NCBI RefSeq assembly: GCF_018394335.1 | Contig: NZ_CP074572.1 | Coordinates: forward strand, 124,001-188,000 | Length of the DNA: 64,000 bases | Direction of reading: 5' to 3' | DNA from: Shewanella dokdonensis | GTDB lineage: Bacteria; Pseudomonadota; Gammaproteobacteria; Enterobacterales; Shewanellaceae | Shown: one piece after another, positions 9,146 to 20,168 of the stretch | Layout: every line of letters begins with the position of its first letter | How positions within the stretch are numbered: position 1 is the first letter of the stretch | Program-made: the position numbers and the translations under genes | Notes under the pieces: model-generated | Told to the model about the DNA's origin: nothing | The model's input: the letters and a program-made list of their open reading frames with translations, nothing else | Databases searched by the model: none

Positions 9146-10354
9146 TTAAACTGACGGGTGCGTAGCTTCGGCGGCGGTCTGCTGTTCATGCAAGATGACG
9201 GGTGACGCCTCACCCGTTTTGTTCAATACTGGATTGGCATACATCGCCAAGAAAATATCCTGCTGGGCACTGGCAATTGACTGCAACCGCTGCTGGAATA
9301 GCGCCCGCTGTTGCTGACAGTCCGCTAACTCAACCTCACTCATGTGCTTCGCTATATCATCTGACCCAGTGAGTTGCTGATATGCCAGCAAGTTACTGGG
9401 ATACAGTCGATAATTTTGCCAAATCTGCCGATCTATCTCGGCAGCCACCGCCTCAGCATTGCCGTAGTCAGCCGTCAACGGTTCGCCAAAGGCCAGATGC
9501 ACATGACCTTTAAAGCCTGCAATCCCCGCGGCGATGCTAGCAATATCCTCATGGGTCTGTTTGCGATATTCCCCGGTCTGGCGCAAGCTGAACAGCTCTT
9601 GCGTTTTGGCTGCATCACAAGGGTCCCACTCATACGAGATTGCCACCGGCACAATATTCAGTTCGCGAATATAATCCGCATATTCCTGGGTTTTCGGCCG
9701 ATTCAACGCCAGCATTGAGATAATCGCAGCGTTAGTACCGTCGTTACCGTCTTTGGCCCGGCCTTCACGTTGCGCCAGCCACACATGACTGTGTTCTTGC
9801 TGCAATGAGTGTTGAATAAACGCCGACAGATGTTTTGAGGCTTTGAGTTTTTCTCGTGGGCTTGTGGCTGAACGCTTGACGATAAAGCTTTTGTTTAAGC
9901 GCATTAAATCCGCCACATAGTCTTTAGTCAGCAGGTTATCACCAATAGCGATGCGTACTGTCTGCTGTCCATGGGCGAATAACGCCATATTGATAAACGC
10001 CGGGTCCAGCGCAATGTCGCGATGATTGCTGATAAACAGATAGGCTTTATCTGCCGCCAATTTATCCAAGCCAGAAAAACTCAGCTCGGTCACGGTTGTC
10101 GCCATCATCCGCTGCATATAAGCGACCACCACCTGTTGGACATCCGCCACCGTTTGCAAGGTACCAAGTTGATGATGCAGATGCTGGTTCACCAACCAGT
10201 CTGTGAGCCAAGGAGCCAAGTGGCTCAAGCGTGGAAACCGCCAGCGCGCCAGGGTGCGCCGGAGTTCATGACTTTGCAGAATACGCGCCAGAGCAGCAGA
10301 CACTTCACCATCTTGATAGGGACGGATGTCATCAAAAGAGCTGTTTTCAGTCAT
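9146..10354 (-). CDS. Glycerolipid acyltransferase (PlsC-like)
   Basis: Acyltransferase-fold protein, 402 aa. Motif I is present as SNHRDIALDPAFI, but histidine and aspartate are separated by five residues (HX5D) rather than the usual four. The block LAQREGRAKDGNDG fits motif III-type residues, and IVPVAISYE fits motif IV. The likely role is transfer of acyl groups in phospholipid synthesis, but the substrate cannot be told from the sequence. It is convergent with the diguanylate cyclase gene, 15 nt apart. Confidence 0.75.
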   Translation of the reverse strand: MTENSSFDDIRPYQDGEVSAALARILQSHELRRTLARWRFPRLSHLAPWLTDWLVNQHLHHQLGTLQTVADVQQVVVAYMQRMMATTVTELSFSGLDKLAADKAYLFISNHRDIALDPAFINMALFAHGQQTVRIAIGDNLLTKDYVADLMRLNKSFIVKRSATSPREKLKASKHLSAFIQHSLQQEHSHVWLAQREGRAKDGNDGTNAAIISMLALNRPKTQEYADYIRELNIVPVAISYEWDPCDAAKTQELFSLRQTGEYRKQTHEDIASIAAGIAGFKGHVHLAFGEPLTADYGNAEAVAAEIDRQIWQNYRLYPSNLLAYQQLTGSDDIAKHMSEVELADCQQQRALFQQRLQSIASAQQDIFLAMYANPVLNKTGEASPVILHEQQTAAEATHPSV

Positions 10355-10508
10355 TAACCGTTTATAGCCTACAACGTAAACGCCAATTCTGGCGCAGGAA
10401 GTAAAACGGCAAAATACCGGAAAGCTAGACTGATGACTAGCTCATCAAGCACATTCCTGATGATTAGCGCAATGTTAATCGCCGTAAACCTGCCTGGCGC
10501 GGGTAGTT

Positions 10509-11150
10509 TCAGGCTGACCGTTGCAGTGGTGCAATTTCTTCAGCTTCCACCAGAAATCGTAATTCCGCACCGCCTGATAACGCATTAAATGGGTAACAGG
10601 TCACCAAGGTGAGCAATGATTCATCACTGTTTTCCAACCATTGGGTTTGTGATTGATGCACAATGCGGGTCGCTCGAATGCGGTAAAAGTGTGTGGCACC
10701 GTCCATCGTCTGCAAGCGCACTGTCTGCCCGCGCCTAGCATAGGCCAACACCGCGAAATGAGTATCACGATGCCCGGCAATCACGGTATTGCCCAACTCG
10801 CCCGGTTTGGCACTACTCATCATCTGCGCCGGGCCAAAGGCCAGATTGCGGCCACTGGCTCCGGCCAATACATATAATGGCGGGTTATCACCAATCCACA
10901 ATTTGCCAACGGGATGGGTGTCGGCCCAAAACCAGGGTTTATGTGGTTGTCTGTCTTGCAGACTTTTGTTCCAGGCTTCCTCAATCAGGTACTGGGCAAA
11001 CATTGCTTTAGCCTGCATATATCCTCCTTTCGCTACCAAAATCAGTCCTGACAACAACAGCAGTATCATTGCCAGACTGACGCACAGTGGCTTAACTCCG
11101 GCTGACCAGTTGCCGACAAAGCGCTGTTGTGGAGCACTGATAAAAATCAT
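10509..11150 (-). CDS. Class GN sortase of the Pds system
   Basis: Membrane-anchored transpeptidase, 213 aa. One N-terminal membrane segment (about 20-40) precedes the sortase barrel. Catalytic residues are His127 (AGHRDTH), Cys185 (TLVTCYPF) and Arg198 (ELRF). The family is the Gram-negative sortase that pairs with a single dedicated target. The start at 11150 is chosen because the target stop and this ATG overlap as TAATG, which suggests translational coupling. The frame is open further upstream to 11285, but that part lies inside the target gene. Confidence 0.92.
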   Translation of the reverse strand: MIFISAPQQRFVGNWSAGVKPLCVSLAMILLLLSGLILVAKGGYMQAKAMFAQYLIEEAWNKSLQDRQPHKPWFWADTHPVGKLWIGDNPPLYVLAGASGRNLAFGPAQMMSSAKPGELGNTVIAGHRDTHFAVLAYARRGQTVRLQTMDGATHFYRIRATRIVHQSQTQWLENSDESLLTLVTCYPFNALSGGAELRFLVEAEEIAPLQRSA

Positions 11151-13353
11151 TAACAGCGCTCCACGACTAGCAGTCGTTGCCGCCAGCGCCAAAGCCCCAG
11201 CGCCGCCGCCAGCATCAAGGTGCCTAATAACAGCAGCAAACGGCTGTTGGTAGCGGTTTGTGGCATACGCCCCGGAGCTTGCCACCCCGCAGGATTAACA
11301 TTAGCAACTTCGCCATTGGCATTATGTTGAGGATCTGTGTTGACGGGCGTTACATCGACCGCCACTAGGCTGGTGTAACTGCTGACCAAATGGTATTTCA
11401 GTGCCAATGCCGTTACCTGCTTCGCGGTACGCTCAGCATTTTCACTGTTGCGCGCCATTTCCAATGAGGCTATCTGTTGTCTGGCCCACAGCAAATCCAA
11501 TCCGCGTTTATGGGTATCGGCTGGCAGTAACAGTTGTTGCTGCCAAAACTGCCCTTGCAGGGTGCCGGAAACTATCAATGTCTTTTGCTCAGTACTGCGT
11601 TCACGCAGGCTGATCACCATAGGTTCGCCCATATACAGATCGGGAATATGTGCTGGCCAATAGTCCGGCACCGTGCCATCGCGGTAATGCAGTTGCACAT
11701 CGGTGAGTGTTGGCGCCGCAATTTTGTTGAGCAATGCCACCGTTTTTGCTCCACTTCGTGCATATTGCCAATATAAGTGAAGGTGCCTCGCCCCAATTCT
11801 GCGGCTCGCCGCATAAAATGGCTGTTGGGAGCGCTGCCGATGCCGATAGTGAATAAGCGGCTATTGCCCAGACGGTCACGGATCATGGTAAACAGGTCAT
11901 TTTCATTACCCACGGCGCCATCGGTCATAAAGATCACTTGCCGTAACGCCTCTGCGGAGCCATTCGCTCCAGTATCACCAGTAAATGGCAACGCCTGTTG
12001 CAGTGCTTTGGCCATTTCCGTGCCGCCATTGGCCTCCAAACTGCGCACAAACTGCTGTGCCCGGCCAATATTGTGCGCGGTCACAGGCAAAGCTTGCGCT
12101 GCCAATTGTTGTACCTCGGAGCTGAACGCCAGAATGTTAAAACTATCCTGCGGTTTAAGGCCTGACAGCGCGTACAGCACCGCGCTCTTGGCTTGTGCCA
12201 TCGCATCCCCAGACATTGACCCGGAAGTATCAATCACCAATATCAATTCCCGTGGGTTATCGGTCTGCGGTTTCACGGCTGGCGGCATCATCATCAACAG
12301 GCTGTAACGGCTGCTATCTGGCGCCGCATTTTTATCCATATTCTCGTTATGGCTCAGCCCAAGTTGGCTATATAGCGCGGCTTCGGGAACCACTGCCGCT
12401 TGTGGTTGCCAGTTAAGGACAAAGTCCCGATCCGGCAAGGTATTTACCAAGGTAACGGCCACACTGCCATCAGGCTGTGGCTGTTGTTGGATCTGATGGC
12501 TAGAGCAGCTCACCGCGGCCAAGGGCAAACCGGCATCCAGCGCGATGCTAATACGGGTACGATTGCTACTGGCTTGCTCCTGCTTCAGTGCATGGCTATC
12601 CAGCATTGGTGTTTGCAGTGATAAAGCATCTTGCAATTGCGTTGCCGATGCCAGCATAGAAGCTGGAATGTAGCGCGGCGTCAGGGTCATAGGAAATCTC
12701 AGACTGAATTGACCATCACGATAATCCAGCGTCTGCTGATAACTAAACCGGATCTCCAGCATTTGTCCTGGCCCCAGATTTGCCACTTCCGCGGTAAACA
12801 GATTTGGCCGCTGCTGGCTCAGCAAGCTGGCGCGCTTGCCGTCAGCTTTCGCCTGTTCATAGAGCTGTCGCGCCTCTTTTTTGGGTTTGATCTGCCCTTC
12901 TATCAGCCGCTCACCAATTTTCATCTGCAAGCTGTCCACCGCCGAGTTTTCTGGCAATGGGAACAGGTAGCGGCCATTGAGCCACTGTTCACTGTGATTG
13001 GTGTAATGTTGGGTGACGGTAACTCGGTTGGTCAGCCCAGATACCTGCATATTCACATCGGTTTGCAACGCCGGCGCAATATGAGTGGCATTGTCACTCT
13101 GCCACTCCAGTGTACCTGTGCCCGGCCACTCGGGATTAAGCACCATATCTTCTGGTGTCTGTGTGGATGCCACGGCAGATACCGAAGCTAGCAGGTTGAA
13201 CAGCAATACCGCTAACAGTAACAAGCCGCCCCCTTGCATCAGGCCGAACAGCCAGTCAGGCAGCAACGCCTGACTGCTGGACAGAGTTCCTTCGGCGAGG
13301 GTTTCATCGCGGCGAGCAGTTCCGGCCAAGGCGGCGGAAAATTCCTTTTTCAT
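11150..13353 (-). CDS. Marine proteobacterial sortase target protein, VIT and VWA domains (frameshifted here)
   Basis: The predicted sole substrate of the adjacent sortase, about 734 aa. An N-terminal membrane segment (about 28-50) is followed by a VIT domain (about 75-230; PLPENSAVDSLQMKIGERLIEG) and a VWA domain with the metal-ion site DTSGSMSG near residue 375. The C-terminus has a sorting signal: MPQTA, a hydrophobic helix LLLLLGTLMLAAALGLW and a basic tail RWRQRLLVVERC. The T run at 11743-11747 breaks the frame; one more T gives EQKTVALLNKIAAP. It lies 15 nt after pdsO. Confidence 0.9.
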
Positions 13354-13368
13354 TGGCGTATCCTCGGC

Positions 13369-14102
13369 TTACTGCTGATTGTTGGCGGCCAGCGCTGCAT
13401 CAGGACTTTGCAGACGCAGAGTCACCCGGCGATCAAAGAAGTCGCCTTCCAGACTTTCGTTCTGGCTTAATGGCGCGCTGGCACCATAAGCACTCGCGGT
13501 AAGTCTGTCACCTTGCACGCCTTGCTGGATCAGAAAATCACGTACGGCTTGGACGCGCTGCTCTGATAATTGCTGGTTGAATTCGGCTGAGCCCCGACGA
13601 TCGGCATAGCCAGAAAGATCCAATGTCAGTTCGGGGCTAAGTTCATGGCGTAAGCGATATCTTTCAGCTGTGTCGCAAAATGCGGTTCAATCTCAGCCGT
13701 GCCGGTACGAAACTGTACATTCATCCCCACGGTCAATTCTTCCAGCTTGGAGGCACGAGCCGCTTGTAAGGTGTTGAGTTGCCGCTGCGCCTCGGCATAT
13801 TGTGTTTGTAACTGCTGCAACGACTGCTGTTGCTGATTAAGCGCGGTAATTTGCTGTGTCTGTGCATCTAATGTCTGTTGCTGGGCTTTGATGTATTTGT
13901 CATCCCCCACACTTTTACCCACCAGACTGCCACTGAAGGCACCCACAATCGCCCCCACCGGACCGCCGACCACGGCCCCTAAAAGCATACCGCTGCCGAA
14001 ACCTACGGCGGCTTCGGTTTGATTGTCCTGGCGCTGCTGTGCCATTGCCGGCATTACCATCAGAGAAGAGATCACTAACGCAGAGATAATATGCTGTTTC
14101 AT
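13369..14102 (-). CDS. pdsO: Pds system OmpA family protein PdsO (frameshifted here)
   Basis: Outer membrane or periplasmic protein, about 244 aa, of the OmpA-like family that accompanies Gram-negative sortase loci. It has a signal peptide ending MPAMAQQ and a glycine-zipper stretch (GSGMLLGAVVGGPVGAIVG). A Q-rich coiled coil follows (about 75-120), then an OmpA peptidoglycan-binding domain (DLSGYADRRGSAEFNQQLSEQRVQAV). The frame breaks near 13633-13636, a four-G run on the plus strand. One added base restores NLAPELTLDLSGYADRRG. It is the first gene of the sortase operon. Confidence 0.87.
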
Positions 14103-14297
14103 TTCACGGTTTCCTTGTTGTAAACGTTAACTTGTTGTGGTGTCGATGGAGACATTAAACCTGGGTGAAATGGCCGTTAAAGGGAGCAAAAATGGCAGTT
14201 CTGCGATCAATTGTGGCAACAAAATGGCATTTGCCTTTGCACGCTTTTTTATCGGGCAAATTGTTGTATAGTCACGGCTAATTATTGAGAACAAGAG

Positions 14298-15002
14298 ATG
14301 ACAGTGCCCATGAAACGCATCGCCATCGTGGAAGATGAAGCCGCTATCCGCGAGAACTATAAAGATGTATTACAAAATCAGGGCTACAGCGTGCAAGGTT
14401 ATGCGAACCGCGCTGAGGCGATGCAGGCATTCAATACCCGGCTGCCAGATCTGGCCATTATTGATATTGGGCTGGAACATGAAATTGATGGTGGTTTTAC
14501 CCTGTGTCAGGCGCTGCGGGCAATGTCCGGTACGCTGCCAATTATTTTTCTGACGGCGCGCGACAGTGACTTTGATACGGTTTGCGGGCTGCGACTCGGC
14601 GCGGATGACTATCTCAGCAAAGATGTGAGTTTTCCGCATTTGTTGGCGCGTTTAGCGGCGCTGTTTCGGCGCAGTGAGTTAGCCGATAACAGCAATCAGA
14701 GTGAATCCTTGATGGAGCGCGGACACTTGTCGATAGATGCCAACCGCATTCAGGTGTGTTGGAAAAATGTCCCGCTTGAACTTACCGTAACCGAGTTCTG
14801 GATGGTACATGCACTGGCAAAACATCCCGGCCATGTGCGCAGCCGTGGCGACCTGATGCAGGAAGCCAAAATCTATGTGGATGACAGTACCATCACCTCC
14901 CACGTTAAACGTATCCGCAAGAAATTTCTGGCGCTCGATGCGGAATTTGACTGCATCGATACGGTATATGGCATGGGTTATCGTTGGGATAGTCACGCGT
15001 GA
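14298..15002 (+). CDS. pdsR: Pds system response regulator PdsR
   Basis: OmpR/PhoB-type response regulator, 234 aa. The receiver domain (about 5-125) has the acidic pair ED, the phosphoacceptor aspartate in AIIDIGL and the KD motif near DDYLSKDVS. A winged-helix output domain follows (VTEFWMVHALAKHPGHVRSRGDLM, VKRIRKKF). It is divergent from pdsO over 195 nt, which presumably holds both promoters. Its stop overlaps the pdsS start as GTGA. It likely regulates the sortase genes with PdsS. Confidence 0.92.
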   Translation: MTVPMKRIAIVEDEAAIRENYKDVLQNQGYSVQGYANRAEAMQAFNTRLPDLAIIDIGLEHEIDGGFTLCQALRAMSGTLPIIFLTARDSDFDTVCGLRLGADDYLSKDVSFPHLLARLAALFRRSELADNSNQSESLMERGHLSIDANRIQVCWKNVPLELTVTEFWMVHALAKHPGHVRSRGDLMQEAKIYVDDSTITSHVKRIRKKFLALDAEFDCIDTVYGMGYRWDSHA

Positions 15003-17163
15003 AGCTGCCGATTTATCATCCGCCCATTGGGCTGCGCAGCAAAACTCTGGTGCTGTCGTTATTTCTGTTAGGTCTGCCTTGGCTCGGTTATCAGTACGTC
15101 TGGGAGATGGAAAAATATCTGCGTCACGGTCAGGAAAAAACCCTCGAAGGCACCACTCAAGCGTTAGCTACCGCCTTGCACGAACGCCCAAAACTGTTTG
15201 ATTCACAGGCGAGTTTCCTGAAACAAGTAGAAAAAGGCCGCGATCTTTACGCCTACCCGTTGCAAGGGCCAATTCAACTGGACGGCAAGCTGGACGACTG
15301 GGAAGCATATCGCAGTAAGTCCATGGAATATGGTGACGGTTACCGTTTATTTCTGGCGCAGAACAGCAGCTCCAAGCTGTCATTCCGCCATATGGTAGGC
15401 AAGTACAGTGGCTATCTTTATGGCTTTTTTGAGGTCAACGACCCGCATGTGGTTTACCGTGGTCGTAATAGCTTAGCGGTTGATCGTAATGATTATTTGG
15501 ATATTGCCACCCAGGCACAGGATGGCAGTTTTCATCGTTACGTGGTGGCGAACATGAAAGATGGTTGGCTCAGCAGTTATGAACTGCCTGCCGATGCTAG
15601 CCTCAGCGCCCCCGCCACACCAGAAAACCGTATCCAAGGGCAGTGGCGTAAAACTGAGCAGGGTTACAACATCGAACTGCGTATGCCGCTAGAGATGGTG
15701 GGCAGCAAACTGGGATTTGCCATTCACGATGTCAATGACAGCAAGACTCGCAAGCTAGAAGCGATTGTTGGCACCTCGGCCACAGACAGCGTTGATAAAC
15801 TCGGCACTGTGTTAGTACCTTCGCCAGAAATCGAAAATATTATCAAAGGCATGAGCCATAACAGCTCACGCATTTGGGTAGTTGATACCCACGGCCGCGT
15901 GCTGGCAAAGTCAGGCGATATCCGCAACAGTAATGGTGTTTGGGGCGAAGTAGACGATGAACCGGAAACCTTCTGGAGTCGCCTGCAAAAAACCTATCTC
16001 AATCCCATTTACTACAAAATATTGACCCGCCCACCCAATGATTTTATCGATTCATTGCAGGATTCCACCGAGCTGCAAGGCAGCCATATCCAACAAGCAT
16101 TGGCGGGCAAATTGGCATCCACTTGGCGTTTAACGCCCGACAGCAAAGCAGTAGTGTTATCCGCCGCCAGCCCTATCTGGATTGATAACAAAGTGATGGG
16201 GGCTGTGGTAGCGGAAGAAACCACTCACGGCATTCGCACCTTGCGTAACCGCGCACTGGAAAAACTGTTTAACGTGATTTTGATTGTGATGAGTGTTGGC
16301 ACCCTGTCACTGTTCTTTTTTGCTTCTAGCATTTCCAGCCGCATTCGCAAACTCAGGGATCAGGCTGAAAAAGCCATTGATAGCCAGGGACGCGTGCGCG
16401 ATACCATTCCCCCTCAGCGGTACGCGATGAAATTGGCGATCTCTCGCGCAGCTTTGCCAATATTGTGTCGCGGCTTGGGCAATACACCCATTATCTGGAA
16501 CATATGTCATCACGGCTATCGCATGAGCTACGCACACCAGTGGCGGTGGTGCGCAGTTCACTGGAACATCTCAGTCTGCAACCCATTGACAGTGAGGCGA
16601 TGAAATATGTTGACCGAGCACAAGAAGGGGTAAAACGGCTGTCGTTGATCCTTGCCAATATGAGTGAAGCCACCCGACTTGAAGAATCGCTCAATAACAG
16701 CGATGCCGATCAGTTCCCGTTAACCAAAGTTGTCAGTGGCTGTGTCGCGGGTTATCAGATGACGTATCCGCAGAAACACTTCACCTTAAAGCAGCCAGAC
16801 GAGCCGCTGATGATGTTGGGTGTCCCGGAATATATTGCGCAGTTACTGGATAAACTCATCAGCAACGCGTTGGAATTTCACACCCCAGAAACGCCTATCA
16901 ATCTGGTGCTGCGCACCCAGGCAAAGCAGGCCATTCTCACCGTTGAAAACAAAGGGCCGCTGTTGCCAGAAAACATGAGTGAGCAAATCTTTGAATCCAT
17001 GGTGTCAGTGCGCCCCGCCGGCACCCAAGAAAAACCGCATCTGGGGCTGGGGTTGTATATTGCGCGGCTGATTGCGGCATTTCATGGTGGCACCATCAAG
17101 GCGTCCAATCTGGGTGATGGTTCCGGCGTCATGTTCACCTTAACCTTGCCACTGCCAGGCTAA
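14999..17163 (+). CDS. pdsS: Pds system sensor histidine kinase PdsS (frameshifted here)
   Basis: Inner membrane sensor kinase, about 721 aa. The first membrane segment (about 13-31) leads to a large periplasmic region. Its first part (about 85-215) is CBM9-like: IQLDGKLDDWEAY, GYLYGFFEVNDPHVVY, AVDRNDYLDI. After a second membrane segment (VILIVMSVGTLSLFFF) come a HAMP region, the phosphoacceptor H-box SHELRTPVAVVRSS and the ATPase N and G boxes (LISNALEFH, LGLGLYIARLI). The five-C run at 16409-16413 breaks the frame; a sixth C restores IPPSAVRDEIGDLSRSFANIVSRLG. The GTG start overlaps the pdsR stop. Confidence 0.9.
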
Positions 17164-17285
17164 CATGAACAACTCTCAGGCAAGCAGGACTTCTCAGTTG
17201 GCCATTCAGTGTTAAGATGCCTATTCCCCTGAATGTGGGGAAACTACTGATAATGCAGAATGCCGAGCCGTGCAAGAGTCCGATA

Positions 17286-18464
17286 ATGAAAAGAGCTACT
17301 AAAATTGTGTCCCTAGGCCGGGACAAAAAATGGACCAAAGGTGTGATTAACCCGCCTGTCGTCCGCGCCTCAACCGTTGTTTTTGATAGTCTGGAACACC
17401 TTGCCAAGGCCACTGCTGGCAGAGGTAAAGGTGAATTGTTTTATGGCCGCAGAGGCACAGACACCCACTTTGCCCTGCAAGCAGCCATTGCGGAACTCGA
17501 AGGCGGTGTTGGTACCGCGCTCTACCCTTCCGGTGCAGCGGCCATCAGTGGCGCACTGTTATCCTTCCTGAAAAGTGGTGACCATCTGCTGATGGTTGAC
17601 AGTGCTTATGAACCAACCCGCGACCTCTGCGACAAACTGTTGGCAGGATTGGGCATTGAAACCACCTACTACGACCCGATGATTGGCGCTGAAATCGCTA
17701 ACCTTATCCGCCCGAACACAAAAGTGCTGTATCTGGAATCTCCCGGTTCTATCACCATGGAAGTGCAGGATGTGCCAACGTTATGCCAAATAGCCCATCA
17801 ACATGGGCTGGTTGCTATGCTGGATAACACCTGGTCATCGCCCATCAATTGCCGCCCGTTTGAATTAGGCGTTGATATCTCGATTCAAGCTGCCACCAAA
17901 TATATTGTCGGCCATTCAGATGTCATGATGGGGACCGCCACCGCTAATGAACAGCATTGGGAACAGCTACGGGAAAACAGCTACCTGCTTGGCCAGTGTG
18001 TCTCCGCAGACGATGCCTACCTAGCACTGCGTGGCCTGCGGACATTAGGCGTGCGCATGGCGCAACAAGAGAAAAATGCGCTGGAGATTGCTCACTGGTT
18101 GGAAACTCGTCCAGAGGTTGACCATATCCGCCACCCCGCTTTTCCCTCCTGCCCTGGTCATGAGTTTTTCAAACGTGACTATCTCGGCAGTAACGGCCTG
18201 TTTTCGTTTGTATTGAAAACCGGAAACCGCCAAGCGATGAAGGCTTTTGTCGAAGGGATGCAGCATTTCAAAATGGGCTTTTCCTGGGGCGGCTATGAAA
18301 GCCTGATCGTTGCCGAGTTTGGTGTTGATAAAATTCGCACAGTGACCCATTGGGACAGCAGTAAACCTATGTTCCGGCTGCATATTGGTCTGGAAGATAC
18401 CGAAGATCTCATCGCTGATTTAGAAGCCGCATTTGCCCGTTATCACGAGGCATTATCCAACTGA
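17286..18464 (+). CDS. metC: Cystathionine beta-lyase
   Basis: PLP-dependent Cys/Met metabolism enzyme that cleaves cystathionine to homocysteine, pyruvate and ammonia. It is about 392 aa. The PLP lysine is in QAATKYIVGHSD. Other family landmarks are [28 protein letters not shown] and LESPGSITMEVQDV. The start MKRATKIVSLGRD at 17286 fits family N-termini, although the frame is open to 17217 with another ATG at 17253. A strong hairpin follows at 18481-18515. Confidence 0.9.
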   Translation: MKRATKIVSLGRDKKWTKGVINPPVVRASTVVFDSLEHLAKATAGRGKGELFYGRRGTDTHFALQAAIAELEGGVGTALYPSGAAAISGALLSFLKSGDHLLMVDSAYEPTRDLCDKLLAGLGIETTYYDPMIGAEIANLIRPNTKVLYLESPGSITMEVQDVPTLCQIAHQHGLVAMLDNTWSSPINCRPFELGVDISIQAATKYIVGHSDVMMGTATANEQHWEQLRENSYLLGQCVSADDAYLALRGLRTLGVRMAQQEKNALEIAHWLETRPEVDHIRHPAFPSCPGHEFFKRDYLGSNGLFSFVLKTGNRQAMKAFVEGMQHFKMGFSWGGYESLIVAEFGVDKIRTVTHWDSSKPMFRLHIGLEDTEDLIADLEAAFARYHEALSN

Positions 18465-18480
18465 TTTATCAGCGCGATGT

Positions 18481-18515
18481 CGCATAGTGGTATGCACCCG
18501 CCATACCACTATGCG
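18481..18515 (+). terminator. Terminator after metC
   Basis: A perfect 14-bp stem CGCATAGTGGTATG/CATACCACTATGCG with a 7-nt loop CACCCGC lies 17 nt after the metC stop and is followed by GCCTTTATT. The stem is long but the T tract is short. Confidence 0.7.
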
Positions 18516-18642
18516 GCCTTTATTAAGACCGAGCTCGATAGCCCGCGCATCCAGTATTTACAACATCAAAATTCTGCCAAGACTTTGCAACGAGATAGGC
18601 GGCTGATAAGCTCAAATTAATTGGCTACGAGGAGATGACGCT

Positions 18643-18912
18643 ATGAGCTGCCACCGTATTAATGAACTACTTGAGATGCTCAATCCCGCTTGGCAGAAAG
18701 ACCCTAATTTAAATTTGCTACAGTTCTTACAACTGCTGGCCAACGAGGCGGGATTTACTGGTGAATTACGCGATCTCCCCGATGACGTACTTATTTACCA
18801 ACTCAAAATGCGCAACACCGACACACACCAACCCATTCCAGGCATTCAAAAAGATTATGTGGAAGATTTTAAAACCGCGATTCTACGCGCTAGAGGTATG
18901 CTTGATGAGTAA
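18643..18912 (+). CDS. yihD: YihD family protein (DUF1040)
   Basis: Small conserved cytosolic protein, 89 aa, close in length and sequence to E. coli YihD. Shared segments include [29 protein letters not shown] and [21 protein letters not shown]. Its function is unknown. SD GAGGAG precedes the ATG. The gene lies at the left flank of the integron, so it marks stable chromosomal backbone. Confidence 0.92.
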   Translation: MSCHRINELLEMLNPAWQKDPNLNLLQFLQLLANEAGFTGELRDLPDDVLIYQLKMRNTDTHQPIPGIQKDYVEDFKTAILRARGMLDE

Positions 18913-19207
18913 CACCCAATAACCATGGCGTAACTGATATAACGTATTCCCTTCGCCAACAGTACGCCACTGACTGACTTAACCAGTGGCCAGCGTTATG
19001 GCAATGTTGCCATCGCGGCCCTGATTTATATTATCAACTTTCCACCTTGTCATTGTTGCCACTTGTTCACTCCCGCTATCTGCAGTAAATTGTTAATGAT
19101 AGGTAAAGGATGCCAACGAATACAAACACCAAGGATGGATATTACAATATCTCACCCGTGCGGTAGCTATACCATAACCCTATGTTAATAATTGAGTTAT
19201 AGCCGAT
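18913..19207. other. Non-coding space between yihD and intI
   Basis: No convincing gene. One weak inverted repeat, GCCACTG/CAGTGGC (18966-18972 and 18984-18990), could terminate yihD, but no T tract follows. This is the left boundary zone of the integron. Confidence 0.4.
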
Positions 19208-20156
19208 CTAACGGGCTTTCACACTGTTAGCTCCTCGCGATAAAACATGGGTGTAAATCTGCGTAGTTCGAATATCAACATGACCGAGCTGTTCTTGTAC
19301 AGTACGGATGTCTGCTCCCGACTCCAGTAAATGTGTGGCAAAAGAGTGCCGCAATGTGTGTGGCGAAACATGTTTCTGAATACCCACTCGTTTAGCCGTG
19401 GCAGATATGGTGCGTTGTATCTGTTTTTCATTAATATGATGGCGTCGGACGAGTCCAGACTCTGGATCTACCGCTAATTTTGCTGAAGGGATAGATACTG
19501 CCAAGCAAGTGAGCGACTCTGACTTGGGTATTTATCGAGCAAACGGTGTGGCATCCATACGCCGGCCCAATCTCGATGAATGATGTCGTGTTGTAAATAC
19601 TGATCCACAGTTTCAATCTGTTGCTTTAAGGACGATAACTGGCTTTGGGGCAAGGTTACCGTGCGATGTTTACCACCTTTACTGTTCCAAATGCGGATAC
19701 ATTGATAATCCAGATCGATATCCTTTACACGCAGTCTTACGGCCTCCATCAGCCGCAGGCCACTGCCATACAGCAGCGAAATACATAACTTGTGTTGGGG
19801 GCAACCTGCTGCAACAAGAGGCTGATCTCAGATTTCGTCAATACCGTGGGTAATTTCATCTGGCGAGTGCTTTTGACAAATGCGAGTTGCAATGACAATG
19901 GCTTATTTAAAAAATCTCGGTACAGGTACACCAATGCATTCAGCGCAGTGGCCTGAGATTTAACCGCCATATTTCGCTCATTGGCTAAGTAGGATAGAAA
20001 TTGTTCGACTTCCGCATTATGTAACCCACTAGAATGCCGCATCTGGTGATATCGAATAAAGGCCGCGACCCAATACTGGTAGCCTTGCACTGTTCGTTTG
20101 GCATATCGACGCGTGGTCATATGTTCGGCAAATGCTTGTAAAAATGGTGATGTCAT
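19208..20156 (-). CDS. intI: Integron integrase IntI (two frameshifts here)
   Basis: Tyrosine recombinase that inserts and excises cassettes at attI and attC. About 316 aa when both breaks are repaired. The N-terminal SAM-like domain ([22 protein letters not shown]) precedes the catalytic core. Core residues are Arg in [32 protein letters not shown] and [15 protein letters not shown] with the tyrosine. The IntI-specific insert ([19 protein letters not shown] ... [13 protein letters not shown]) is present and separates it from XerC/D. Breaks are a five-G run at 19797-19801 and a missing A near 19491. The start at 20156 follows SD GGAGGT; a LexA-type site overlaps the promoter. Confidence 0.9.
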
Positions 20157-20168
20157 AGCGACCTCCGA

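Noticed and set aside
14110..14130. A TAAACGTTAAC sequence upstream of pdsO resembling the gal operators
   Set aside because: The half-sites do not match the GTAAACG(T/A)TTAC spacing, and there is no link to sugar genes.
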